From NCBI RefSeq assembly GCF_000472425.1, contig NZ_AXAI01000021.1, positions 1 to 64,000 of the forward strand: a DNA stretch of 64,000 nucleotides. The letters run 5' to 3'. Of the stretch, positions 18,779-27,195 are shown piece after piece. Position 1 is the stretch's first letter, and each line of letters starts with the position of its first letter. Below the pieces are notes generated by a model. It made no database searches, was not told where the DNA came from, and worked only from the letters and a program-made list of their open reading frames with translations. Both the position numbers and the translations under genes were made by a program. This DNA is from Bradyrhizobium sp. Tv2a-2 (lineage in GTDB: Bacteria; Pseudomonadota; Alphaproteobacteria; Rhizobiales; Xanthobacteraceae).

Positions 18779-19094
18779 CTGTCACACTCCGGCGTCGGGC
18801 GTCGGCTTGAAGTCGGCTGATCAAGCTCTTCGTGCGCCACACGCGCGGCCTCTGTCCGGCCTGGAGAAATTGGACAACCGGCCTGCGGCCGCCAAAATGG
18901 TCTGGATTGGCTCACCGCCACGCTGGACGGCTTCGTCGTGGGCGCAAGGCCGGTTCGATTGCCAAAATCGGGGCCACGAAATGCGGCTGCATGAACAGAT
19001 GAACGAGAAACCCGGGATTTGGTTTCAAGACGCCAACGGTGAGCGGCCATGACCATTTGTTGCGCCGGGCCAGGTCGAGAGCACGTTGCTGCCT
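18779..19094. other. Spacer upstream of the giant kinase gene
   Basis: No convincing gene. This region must contain the promoter and leader of the gene starting at 18778, but I cannot identify a convincing promoter. Confidence 0.3.
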
Positions 19095-19240
19095 GACCGC
19101 TCGATCAGATGCTTGCCGATGCGCTTGATGCCCATCTTCACCAGCTCCCAGATGCGCCGCCGCCGAAGCCGCCGCCGGAAAATCCGCTGTCGATGGCCGC
19201 AAGGTCGCTGCCGTAGTCTCCGTCGAAAATCGTACTCCAT
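19095..19240 (-). pseudogene. Remnants of two adjacent TPM-domain (YgcG-like) genes
   Basis: The minus strand first reads DSGFSGGGFGGGASGSW followed by TGA at 19138-19140. This is the Gly-rich tail typical of YgcG/TPM-family proteins (usual ending GGGGASGSW). Two bases later an ATG at 19135 starts MGIKRIGKHLIE, which resembles the beginning of the second TPM protein that often follows in LemA-TPM-TPM operons. Similarity then stops. Both genes are therefore reduced to the junction between them. The further upstream part (19241-19500) has the composition of a degraded coding region but no clear motif. Confidence 0.4.
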
Positions 19241-19871
19241 CGCCCGAGAAATGCCAGCCGTCCCTTGGTCTTGCCGGATGCGGCGGACGCGGATCGTCCT
19301 TCATTGTAGCAGCAATCTGGCGCGATTTGCCCGGCTTTACTCCCGGCGCCAGCGTATGCGGGTACACCAACGGCCCTGCTCGCGGATACCAGACGCGCGG
19401 TAGCTGGCGGAAGCCCGGCCGGCGCACACGGCAACGCTCCAGCCGGCCAATCATCAGGGACGCCGTTGAGCATCTGAGTGACGTCGCATGGCTAACCCCG
19501 CTGCACCGCCCATGACCGACGTAGCCATGAGAGTACGCGAACGGCCCATCAACGGTCGAGCAGATTTCGAAATGTCCGCTCTTGCACCGATGGCGGCCCT
19601 TATGGGGAAGCCGCCTTTGGCCCAACTCAGACCTCCTGCGATGTCCGCTTTCGCACAGCTAATGGGGGGTAAGCGGACCTAAGCGTAGTGGATTGCAACC
19701 CGAAGCTCCTGCCTCTGAGACCCAAAGCGTCAGGCCTTCTGAACACACAGGCAGCGGCTGCAGGTTTCAGCTTCGCAAGGCCCGTGTCGACGACCGCGTG
19801 CATCGCGATAATGTCGAGCCGACGCCGCGCTGCATCGAGCCCGAAGGGCTCGGGGCTATTTAGAGTTGGTA
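19241..19871. other. Degraded spacer
   Basis: Apart from repeat copy 7 (19570-19680) I see no supported gene. A minus-strand frame at 19627-19875 stays open for 82 codons, but it runs through the repeat and lacks a ribosome binding site. Confidence 0.35.
19570..19680 (+). repeat. Dispersed palindromic repeat, copy 7
   Basis: This is the clearest hairpin copy: atgtccgctt at 19641, a 20-base loop ending in ggggggt, and aagcggacct to 19680. A second half core (aatgtccgctcttgcaccg) occurs at 19571. The stretch before the core (ggcccaactcagacctcc) is shared with copy 8. Confidence 0.7.
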
Positions 19872-20914
19872 TCATTTAGGTATCGTCGGCAGGGAGGCTC
19901 GAATGCGCCGCGGAAAATCCGGCGCTCCCTTGGCCGCGTTCGCGGCCTCGTTGATCAGGGAGCGCCGCCGGAGTTCATCGAATGGCAGCGATGTGTCGAT
20001 CCGGCCCGATTCGTAGAGGTAGGCATCGATCAGGCCGTTGAGATAATGGCGGACGTCGACCCCGCCGCCACGACCGGCGGCGTTCGCATAGCGTACAATG
20101 TTGACCGTGCAGCTGTTGGTTAGCAGGTTGTAGAATTCGGGATGGTCGGCGAGTTCGTTGATCCGCTTCAGATAGACCAGGAACAGTCTGCGCGTGTCGT
20201 CGGGGGACGTGTTGAGATGATAGAGGTACACCGGCTCACGCCGGTGGTTGGTGCGGACGCCGACGATGTCGCGCTCCTCCCCTACCAGGTAGATCAATTC
20301 AAATTGCTTGAAGAGTGAGGCTACCGGCGCAAAGCCCTCGCCGACCTCTGGCCGGGTCTCGATCGAGATGCTGAGCGGTTGTGCATTGTCAAAGAGGAAG
20401 CTTACAAAAGTGTGTCCGACTGGACCTTCGGTAAAGTAGGACACGTAGAAATCGAGACCGGTTACGTGCGATAGCTGCACGTCCGATCCTCCCAGCGCTC
20501 GGTAAAATCGTTTCTACTGCGGTAGTCGAAGTTGCGTACGCCCGTCAGGTGCACATTGTCGCCATTTATGATGGCGCGCGGCATCACCGCGACTTCGGGT
20601 CGCCAGTTGCGGTCGTGCGATGCAGGAATAGCTATCCACCATGCCACCACGCCAAAAAACAGCGCGATCGCTATCGCTGGCATGCGACGGTTGCGCGAGA
20701 ACCAGAACGCGAAGATCGCGAACAGGGCAAATGCCACAGCCAGGGCCAGGCGCGCTGCCGGCCAGGGCAGGTTGGAATAATAAATGGCGAGCGTTGCCCA
20801 CACGATCAGCAAGAGCCGGCACAGGAAGCCGATAGCAGCGATCAACCAGAAGAAGGTCCTGGACAGAAAGCTTCGGGCCGAACTCATCAGGTTATTCGGC
20901 TGTTTCGAAGTCAT
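19872..20914 (-). pseudogene. DUF4105-family membrane protein, split by a one-base frameshift
   Basis: The first frame (20914 down to 20462) encodes a protein with two or three N-terminal membrane helices (FFWLIAAIGFLCRLLLIVWA, then ARLALAVAFALFAIFAFW). It leads into IINGDNVHLTGVRNFDYRSR, the start of the DUF4105 domain. The frame breaks at RWEDRT. From 20480 the other frame continues exactly where expected (VQLSHVTGLDFYVSY, VGHTFVSFLF, FYNLLTNSCTVNIVRYA) and ends at 19872. One missing base near 20481 explains the split. Restored, the product would be about 347 residues, normal for the family, with the domain probably facing the periplasm. Confidence 0.75.
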
Positions 20915-21120
20915 ATGCTTGCTCGCGTCGGCGTCATCAACGCATTATGCATCGTTGCAAGTTTGTCAGGGTAGCAGGTAAGGTGTCCTGAGCACATTTA
21001 TTTCGTTAAGCAGGTTCTGGTGCATGATCGCGCCCGAACTCTTTTGGCTCGTATCCGCCGTTCGCCCAAGGCCGGATGTCTCGGGCGCGAGGCGTACAAC
21101 TAAAACAAGGGTATGATTGG

Positions 21121-21867
21121 ATGACGATTGGCGATCTGGTCCGAAGCCGACCTATCCCGGTTCTATATGGGTTGATGTTTATCTCGCTGATCGCATTGAT
21201 GCCGCTTCCGCCGCTGTTGCAGAATCAGGACTACCATCAGTTCGCTGATCAGCGTGAATTGTTCGGCATCCCGAACTTCTGGAATGTGGTCTCAAATCTG
21301 CCCTTCATCGCGATCGGTGCAGCCGGGTTGCTGCGGTTTCATCACAACGCGATTACCCTCGTGCTCTTTACGGGGATATTCCTGACCGGCTTCGGTTCTT
21401 CCTATTATCATCTGAATCCGAACGACAGCACCTTGTTCTGGGACCGGCTGCCGATGACGCTTTGCTTTGCGGCAATTTTGTCCGCAGTCGTCGAGGAGCG
21501 GGTAGACGCAAGGGCAGGAGCAATGTTGTTGCGGCCCCTGTTGGCGATCGGCATTTTCAGTCTTTTGCTTTGGCGCTGGACCGACGATTTGCGGCTCTAT
21601 GCCTGGGCGCAGTTTTTTCCTTTTGTTGTCCTTGTTCTGATACTCCAATTCTTTCCGCCGAAATTTACCGGCACTTCGTATTGGGTGGCCGCGGCCACGC
21701 TCTACGCGCTCGCCAAGCTGCTGGAATATTATGACCACGAGGTCTATTCGTTTGGTGGAATTCTAAGCGGGCATACGCTGAAGCACCTTGCGGCAGCAGC
21801 CGCCTGCTTCGCAATCCTGAAGCTGTTCCAAGTTCGCCGACCGCTCGAAGGCGCGGCCAGCAGCTAG
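21121..21867 (+). CDS. Ceramidase-like integral membrane protein (CREST superfamily)
   Basis: This encodes 248 residues with about seven membrane helices. The family signatures are present: FADQRELFGIPNFWNVVSNL near residue 45, GFGSSYYHLNPNDSTLFWDR near 97, and SGHTLKHLAAAAA near 225. The Asp and His residues in these motifs form the zinc-dependent hydrolase site in alkaline ceramidases and related CREST proteins. Bacterial members are poorly characterised and may act on lipids with amide bonds. The start at 21121 is the one closest to the first helix, with a caaggg box upstream. The gene stands alone, divergent from the broken DUF4105 gene. Confidence 0.75.
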   Translation: MTIGDLVRSRPIPVLYGLMFISLIALMPLPPLLQNQDYHQFADQRELFGIPNFWNVVSNLPFIAIGAAGLLRFHHNAITLVLFTGIFLTGFGSSYYHLNPNDSTLFWDRLPMTLCFAAILSAVVEERVDARAGAMLLRPLLAIGIFSLLLWRWTDDLRLYAWAQFFPFVVLVLILQFFPPKFTGTSYWVAAATLYALAKLLEYYDHEVYSFGGILSGHTLKHLAAAAACFAILKLFQVRRPLEGAASS

Positions 21868-22284
21868 GCCCTGTACTGATCAGGCCATCTTGCGTGAGCG
21901 GTGCTTATGGCCTCTAGGGGATCTGCCGAGGAAGGCGCAAAAACCCTTCAACCAGTCGTGCAAGAAGCTTGGGGGTGTTGTGCGGAGTATCTGTCGCGAC
22001 TTCGCGAGGATCGCGGGCTTCGAACCGCCGGATCAGTTGGAGCCTTGAGCCTAACGTTTGCTATTAAGCATAAGTCATGCACGCTTGTTCAATTCTGCTA
22101 ATGGCCCTACCCAGACCTCCGGCGACGGCCGCTTTCACGCCGCTGTTCGGGCATAGCAGACATCCGACACGCCTGATCCACAGCGTCCTAGCTGGCCAGC
22201 GAGCTTTGGTGCGCCTCCCGGAGAGAAAATTGGTCGCGTCTCCCGCTGCTCATTCGATTGAGGTGGGGACATACGCCAAACGCG
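21868..22284. other. Spacer with repeat copy 8
   Basis: No supported gene. A weak inverted repeat (ggccctg and caggcc) follows the ceramidase-like stop codon at about 21868-21890 and might terminate transcription, although there is no T run. Confidence 0.3.
22100..22170 (+). repeat. Dispersed palindromic repeat, copy 8
   Basis: The sequence ggccctacccagacctcc, then acggccgctttcacgccgct and agcagacatc is a diverged version of copy 7, including the shared lead-in. Confidence 0.5.
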
Positions 22285-22644
22285 TTATCCGGGATTGACT
22301 GCCGCGTTGATGGTCTCATCGAGATTATCGCGCAGAAACGGTTTCTTCCACGAAACGGCATCGGAAGCTCGGTCACGGCGCAACCGCTGGCGAAAAAACG
22401 GAAGGCCGCGGCGTTCGACAATTTCGGCGACGGGCCAGACATCGTAGCCGCCGACGGTAACATCGAGAATAGCGAAATCAAAAGCGGCGGATAGCGCCAA
22501 GGTTTTGGCATCCTCGATGCTCCCAGCCTCGGCGACCACACGATGCCCAAGCTCTTCCAGAATATCTGGAACCATCATCCGAATAAAATCCTCGGCCTCC
22601 ACGAGAAAGATGGCAAGCGATTGGGTTGGATCAACGTTGGTCAT
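22285..22644 (-). CDS. Damaged single-domain response regulator
   Basis: This encodes 119 residues. The start at 22644 (MTNVDPTQ) is chosen because agagaag lies 7 bases upstream. Early residues match a receiver (IFLVEAEDFIRMMVPDILEE, then LGHRVVAEAGS), with the phospho-acceptor Asp in FAILDVTVGGYD. One acidic-pocket residue is Ala (VEAED instead of VEDED). Between PFF and KKPFL about 18 residues make no sense. The next frame over supplies the expected FASGCAVTELPMPFRGR, so two compensating indels have replaced this segment, which carries the conserved switch residue. Function is doubtful. Confidence 0.6.
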   Translation of the reverse strand: MTNVDPTQSLAIFLVEAEDFIRMMVPDILEELGHRVVAEAGSIEDAKTLALSAAFDFAILDVTVGGYDVWPVAEIVERRGLPFFRQRLRRDRASDAVSWKKPFLRDNLDETINAAVNPG

Positions 22645-23074
22645 CGGCATGCTTCTCTGGTTTGGTTCAGCGAAAGGCGTCAATCGTGTTCACGCGAGTT
22701 GCGCTGCTTCGCCTTGTCGTGGGGAACGAGAGACCCTTTATCGACGTGCGTCCAGCACCCAAGAGCAGAACCCGCGGCGACTGTTCTTATGCCGCTGCTT
22801 TGTTATCCTTGTCTCTCCGCGCAGACTTTTAGCGAGGTTTCCGGCAGCGACCTTTGCAGCAATTTCGCCTCATCCCACGGCATTAGCCTCTGTCGCGAGG
22901 AAGCAGTAGACCTGATGTGGGCCGGGTATCGGCTTCGACTTGGTGCCGCGATCCCCATTGAGGGCGAACCACACCACGGGGCCTTTCTCAGTGCGGTCGC
23001 CTTATCAAGAGTTAATCGCTTGTTTACTTGGAGCGTGCTCACTTAAACTAATTTGTTGCGTCGAGTAAATAACC
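22645..23074. other. Spacer without recognised gene
   Basis: Open frames on the plus strand overlap one another and lack ribosome binding sites; no motif was recognised. Bases 23040-23074 are AT-rich leader sequence of the next gene. Confidence 0.35.
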
Positions 23075-23422
23075 ATGTCCGATGCTCTCGAGTTGCTTCG
23101 CTCGCGTGGCATGACCCAGGTCGTAGTGCTCGCGCTGATCTCGTTCGGCCTTGCTGGTTGCAGCGCCGACATGTCGACGCGCTTCTCGCAAAACTCCTAT
23201 TCCGATAATCCCTTTGCCTTCGACCCGCAGCCGACCGGCTCGGTGCAGTCGGCCGCGGCGGAGCGTCGTGAGCTGCCGCAATATGCGCCGCCGCAATCGC
23301 CATATGCGCAGCCGCAGCTCTATCAGACGCAGCCCCTGCTGCCGCCGGCTGCAGCACCGCAGCCCTCTCCGACGACAAGCTTCGGCAGGTCCGCGGGCGG
23401 GCAGGGGGTGGCTTCCAATTGA
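23075..23422 (+). CDS. Truncated lipoprotein, NlpD/M23-peptidase N-terminal region
   Basis: This encodes 115 residues. A lipoprotein signal peptide runs from about residue 13 to the lipobox FGLAGC, so Cys29 would be lipidated. The mature part (SADMSTRFSQNSYSDNPFAF, then Pro/Gln-rich PQYAPPQSPYAQPQ) resembles the N terminus of the LysM/M23 murein hydrolase activator lipoproteins of this bacterial group. In those proteins LysM and peptidase domains follow. Here the frame stops at GQGVASN and no LysM or M23 motif is found downstream. I interpret it as a 3'-truncated copy; it could still be made as a small lipoprotein. Confidence 0.5.
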   Translation: MSDALELLRSRGMTQVVVLALISFGLAGCSADMSTRFSQNSYSDNPFAFDPQPTGSVQSAAAERRELPQYAPPQSPYAQPQLYQTQPLLPPAAAPQPSPTTSFGRSAGGQGVASN

Positions 23423-24038
23423 GAGTTGGTGGTTGCCGCAATGCGCCGGTGACCATCCCCGCCCTGTTTCCTGCTAGTGACGAGTTTTCCCAACATCCGA
23501 AAAGGCTCCGGTAATTAGCGACCTCCTGAGATAGAGAAGGTTCGATCCCAGTTCCTCTCCCTCCGCCATGAGTCGCCGCAAGCATTTGATGTGCTGTTGA
23601 TTTTTGACGCGGCTTGGCCTCTGCCCTAGCACCTGCCCTAACGGGCTCGCTCGCGATCCGTTCTGCGGCCCCCTGTCGCATGCATGCGCCTTAACGATCA
23701 GCACACAGTCGAAACCCTCGCGATCGTTCTCCCGAATTGCAGCGGTCGGCGCGTCTCTGCAAGGCGTGGCGACAAGCTGAGCAACTCGTCGGAAACGCTC
23801 TGGCCGCCGGCCTCCTCGGGCGTGAACCCGCTCCTCCGCGCGTGCCAGAACCAGCCCCACCGCGTCAGAACCCCCCGGGGGTACATGGACAGGCCCCCCG
23901 GTCTCGCGCGCGCGGAGACATGGGCCGAAAAGATGCAGCCCCGGTTTTTGAAAAGGTTTAGAGTTCGTAAATCGCACTCCGACAGGAGGCGAGGCGGAGT
24001 CACCACAGACTTGGATCGACGCGTGTTGATCAGCGCAC
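23423..24038. other. Spacer with possible tRNA-end footprint
   Basis: No supported gene. A plus-strand frame around 23737-23961 gives an Arg/Pro-rich peptide of no recognised family and no ribosome binding site. A tRNA-3'-end-like sequence occurs at 23539-23568. Confidence 0.3.
23539..23568 (+). other. tRNA 3'-end-like sequence, possible old attachment site
   Basis: The stretch ggttcgatccc followed by ctctccctccgcca resembles the T loop and CCA end of a serine-type tRNA gene, but no tRNA body precedes it and the T stem does not pair. Integrases of genomic islands often leave such 3' fragments. This is a suggestion only. Confidence 0.25.
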
Positions 24039-24305
24039 TCAGCGGTTGCTCAATCGTTCACGGGCATACCTCAGCTCTTGGCGGCAGTACGCAACCAGTT
24101 CTGCGTCACCATTGTTCCGCGCTGTGGCGAGAGCACGCTCGATCTGTGAGAGCGCCGTCTGGGCCTTCTGCGCATCGTTGGTTCGTTCAGCAAGCAGCGA
24201 ACACACGACACCTAGACCGGCCGTGCTCTTGGCCCATTGAAGCGGCACGCGCTCGCGCGTTCTTTCCATAAGTGCCGCGCGGTAGGCCACGACCGCCTCC
24301 TCAAG
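24039..24305 (-). pseudogene. Out-of-frame 3' end of the hydrolase-TPR gene
   Basis: This segment continues the upstream gene in another frame: TRLEEAVVAYRAALMERTRE, then QWAKSTAGLGVVCSLLAERT and a C-terminal helical region ending YARERLSNR. The break comes from a shortened repeat (spacing 76 instead of 141 bases). Because 65 bases are missing, the ribosome would read a stop shortly after VPLQ instead of entering this part. Confidence 0.7.
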
Positions 24306-24742
24306 CCGGGTATTGAAGCGGCACGCGCTCGCGGGTGTATTCCAAAAGAGCCGTGCGAAAGGCGGCGACCGCCTCCTCGAGCCGGGTGGTACCGCTCTCT
24401 CGCTGGCCCAGCGCCAAGAGCGCACCGCCGAGGTTGTTCTGGGTCTCGGCCCAATCGAGCGGCCCGCGCTCGCGGGTTCTTTCCGTAAGCGCCGCGCGAT
24501 AGGCAGCAACCGCCTCCTTGAGCCGGGTGGTGCCGCTCTCCCGCTCGCCTAGCCTCGAGAGCGCGTTGCCGAGGTTGTTCTGGGTCATGGCCCAATCGAG
24601 CGGCCCGCGCTCGCGGGTTCTTTCCGTAAGTGCCGCGCGACAGGCGGCAACCGCCTCCTCGAGCCGGATGTTACCACTCTCTCGCTCGCCCAGCGCCTGG
24701 AGCGCAACGCCCAGATCATTCTGCGTCATCCCGCGTTGCCGA
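24244..24742 (-). repeat. Tandem 141-bp coding repeats (47-residue TPR units)
   Basis: The same word (ggc(c/a)cgcgctcgcg) begins at 24244, 24320, 24461 and 24602. Spacings are 76, 141 and 141 bases; 141 bases encode one 47-residue TPR unit (TQNNLGNALSRLGERESGTT, then RLKEAVAAYRAALTERTRER, then GPLDWAM). The 76-base interval is a contracted unit that throws the gene out of frame. Confidence 0.85.
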
Positions 24743-26148
24743 GCGTCTTGCGCGGCAACAAGCCCAAGGCGAGCGATCTCAATCGCGATCAGGAGATCGA
24801 AATTGATCCCCTTTTGGTGGCCGCGCTCATAGAATGTGAGCATCCGCTCACGTATTGCGGCGAAGCGAGCGGACGCGTCGTCCGGCTTTTCTAGTGCCGC
24901 GATCCTTGCCACCCTCGCGGCAGCTGCCACCGCGTCGCGGCGCAATATGTCCTGTCCCAGTCCCGCTTCAAGAAGGGCGATGCCGCTGCGGATAGAGGTT
25001 GCGCGGCGCTCGGCCTCTGCGTGCTCCCATTCGGTAAAGCCCTCGTCGGCTTCCTCCGCCGCACCATCAATGTCTCCCGCTCCAGTCTTTGCGGCTATGC
25101 GGGCGAGAACGGTATCGACTAGGTCGCCGAGGTTACTGCCGTGCTCGCCCTTCTTCCTGGCGTGGACGGCGATGCCGACGGCTGCAGTCAGTTCCAAGAC
25201 GGCCTGATCAAGATCGAGCGCCTCGTCCGGCTTCAATCGTCGCGCCAACTCAAAGATCGCTCGCCTCTCGACCCCGGCCTCAGCCGCGCGCGCGCTCTCG
25301 CCACGAGCATCCAGAATAGCGAGCATCTTCTCTACAACCGCATCGGCCACCGGCTTCGGCCGCTGAATCGGTCGTAGGATGAAGTCTCGCAAAAGGACGT
25401 ATATGTCCTTCGTCCGATCGATTGGCTTGCAAATGCCGCGATGATCCGTGTCGATAGGCACCACGCGAGCATTCGCGAGCCCAGGGTCGGCGCTGTCTGG
25501 CGGCACAATCATACCAAAAATTACAGTGGGCTTAGCTTCCGCAAGGATCAGATGGGCTACGCCGCGCGCATTTGCCCATTCGCGATACCAACTGTTCAGG
25601 TCGCGCAAGTTCGGATCATTGCGCACTAGTGATGCGGTTGCCGCCGAAGGCCGCACCATGATGCGCAACCGATCTCCCCAACTCGCCAAGTCCGATCCCG
25701 CGTGTGGGGTACCAAGAAACGCGACCTTCTCGACGCGCTTGATCAAAGCGTCCGCGCGAATGTCGTTTTGTGCTTTGCTATCCGCGCTCCGCAACAGCTG
25801 TTTGACCATAAGTCCCCCCAGACTGTGCCCAATGAAAATCAATGGTCCGTGCGCGAGTGCCGGCTCGGCGAGGAGCCTCTCAACAATGTTCGACGCCTGG
25901 TCCGTCAAGTGCATCGCCATTCCGCTGAAGCGCGAGACCGGAGCGCTGTAGCTAACTACGTAAATGTCCAGTCCGGGATTTTCGTTCGCCAGCCAGAGAG
26001 GCCAAAATGTCTCGTCGGCGTTCCAGAGTTTTTGGGCAGTGCTAGACCGCCATGTGTCATAGTGGTGACCACCGAGCCCATGCACCAATAGGACGCTGCT
26101 ACTCGGGTCTCCATCAGGGCCAGCAATCTTGAAAAGGTCTGACATCGC
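24301..26148 (-). CDS. Alpha/beta-hydrolase fused to tetratricopeptide repeats (3' end frameshifted)
   Basis: This encodes 615 residues as read. The start at 26148 (MSDLFKIAGPDGD) has a gggacagg box; an earlier ATG extends it by 12 residues. Residues 15-260 are an esterase/lipase-like domain: oxyanion strand VLLVHGLGG, nucleophile elbow IFIGHSLGGLM, FLGTPHAGSDLA and a late His region (DTDHRGICKP). This is the SERAC1/PGAP1-like type. Residues 280-470 are helical. From about 475, 47-residue TPR units follow. The frame ends prematurely at VPLQYPA because the next unit has lost 65 bases. Hydrolase-TPR fusions often act as regulated effectors, but the substrate here is unknown. Confidence 0.75.
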   Translation of the reverse strand, partial: AMSDLFKIAGPDGDPSSSVLLVHGLGGHHYDTWRSSTAQKLWNADETFWPLWLANENPGLDIYVVSYSAPVSRFSGMAMHLTDQASNIVERLLAEPALAHGPLIFIGHSLGGLMVKQLLRSADSKAQNDIRADALIKRVEKVAFLGTPHAGSDLASWGDRLRIMVRPSAATASLVRNDPNLRDLNSWYREWANARGVAHLILAEAKPTVIFGMIVPPDSADPGLANARVVPIDTDHRGICKPIDRTKDIYVLLRDFILRPIQRPKPVADAVVEKMLAILDARGESARAAEAGVERRAIFELARRLKPDEALDLDQAVLELTAAVGIAVHARKKGEHGSNLGDLVDTVLARIAAKTGAGDIDGAAEEADEGFTEWEHAEAERRATSIRSGIALLEAGLGQDILRRDAVAAAARVARIAALEKPDDASARFAAIRERMLTFYERGHQKGINFDLLIAIEIARLGLVAAQDARQRGMTQNDLGVALQALGERESGNIRLEEAVAACRAALTERTRERGPLDWAMTQNNLGNALSRLGERESGTTRLKEAVAAYRAALTERTRERGPLDWAETQNNLGGALLALGQRESGTTRLEEAVAAFRTALLEYTRERVPLQYPA

Positions 26149-26406
26149 CTGTCCCAGTGCTGCGAGCAGGTTGTAGGGTAGCACTTATGCAAGGTGTTGG
26201 CGACGCCCTCTGGCGGTCGAGCAGGCTGCGCGCAACAGCAAAGGTGAAACCTCCAAACACTAGAGCGCTCGCTTGGAAGTAGAGCGTCGACCTTGTTAGA
26301 TTGCGTTGCCAAGGGCAATCTAGATGTTTGCTCGTTGGACAGTCGGCCTAGAGGGCTTGCCGTCGGCTACGTCGGAAGCATCCTTTCGGCACGCAGGAGA
26401 GATCAG

Positions 26407-26700
26407 ATGCCCAAGCTCGCAATCGTCGCCACAATTGAAGTCGCGCCGGGGCGGAGGGATGAGTTCTTGCCCCTACTCGCAACGCATCGGACTCGCTGCC
26501 TAAAGGACGAACCAGGAACCCTGCAGTTCGAAGCTTTGGTTCCGCGCGATGATGAGACGAAGGTGCTGCTCTATGAAGTTTATCAAGACGACACAGCGTT
26601 CGACGTGCATTTCAACGGAGCATCCATCACACTCTTGCGGAAAGAGGCTGCTGGAATGATAGTGAAAATTCAGGGCACGAGGTGCAATCTCTCTGAATGA
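26407..26700 (+). CDS. Antibiotic biosynthesis monooxygenase (ABM) domain protein
   Basis: This encodes 97 residues, one dimeric alpha+beta barrel domain of the YgiN/ABM type (LAIVATIEVAPGRRDEFL, then LLYEVYQDDTAFDVHF, ending with a helix-strand). The family includes quinol monooxygenases and many small oxidoreductases that work without a cofactor. The start at 26407 is supported by an aggaga box 7 bases upstream; a longer in-frame extension has none. The gene is monocistronic and divergent from the hydrolase-TPR gene. The substrate is unknown. Confidence 0.8.
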   Translation: MPKLAIVATIEVAPGRRDEFLPLLATHRTRCLKDEPGTLQFEALVPRDDETKVLLYEVYQDDTAFDVHFNGASITLLRKEAAGMIVKIQGTRCNLSE

Positions 26701-26943
26701 GCGTGGCTGCGTACAGTGGCCAACAAGGTAAAAATATCAAATGTTGGAGCGCCCGGCAGTTGCGCGCCTTACTCCTCTTCTGGACCGGCGACGACCCACC
26801 GCGGAAATGATCAAAGTTTGGACCGTTCGCTCGGGAGTAGAGCTTCAACCTTGGTCCGCTTTCGCCATCTCGGACGTGACGCGGACGCCCGCGAGGCGGT
26901 GGCCCGTCTCCTCGAAGTTGATCCCGCAGTCCCGGCCGCTCGG

Positions 26944-27195
26944 TCAATCCGGCGTCAAATTGTAGTCGCAGCGGAGGGCCTGCTGGACATATATCGCTGC
27001 CCGAGCCGCTGTATTTGGATCGGCAGCGCCGGCAGATAACACGCACATCGACCAGTTACTTTCTGCACGGTCATTAGTGACGCGATTTATTGCGATGCTC
27101 GCTACGCTCGAACAACCGGGGCGTTGTCGAATTTCTTCCAATGCCCGCCACCGCAAATCTTGCATCGAAAGCAGGGTCTTCGCCATTTGCGGCAC
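26944..27195 (-). CDS. Small conserved-looking protein of unknown function
   Basis: This encodes 83 residues from a GTG that overlaps the stop codon of the gene before it (taGTG), or 80 residues from the ATG at 27186. The sequence (LRWRALEEIRQRPGC, then RAESNWSMCVLSAGAADPNT, AARAAIYVQQALR) has an alternating amphipathic pattern and no membrane or signal segment. I have the impression of a small cytosolic family common in this bacterial group but cannot name it. Coupling with the upstream gene suggests a two-gene operon. Confidence 0.55.
   Translation of the reverse strand: MPQMAKTLLSMQDLRWRALEEIRQRPGCSSVASIAINRVTNDRAESNWSMCVLSAGAADPNTAARAAIYVQQALRCDYNLTPD

Noticed and set aside
18912..19625. 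237-codon minus-strand open frame
   Set aside because: It runs in a different frame from the TPM-type remnants and through a dispersed repeat, and has no ribosome binding site.
23737..23961. Arg/Pro-rich 74-codon plus-strand frame
   Set aside because: No ribosome binding site, no recognised family, and two other frames are equally open over the same bases.
24244..24742. CRISPR-like tandem repetition
   Set aside because: The 141-base units are contiguous, coding and translate to TPR repeats; there are no spacers and no cas genes.
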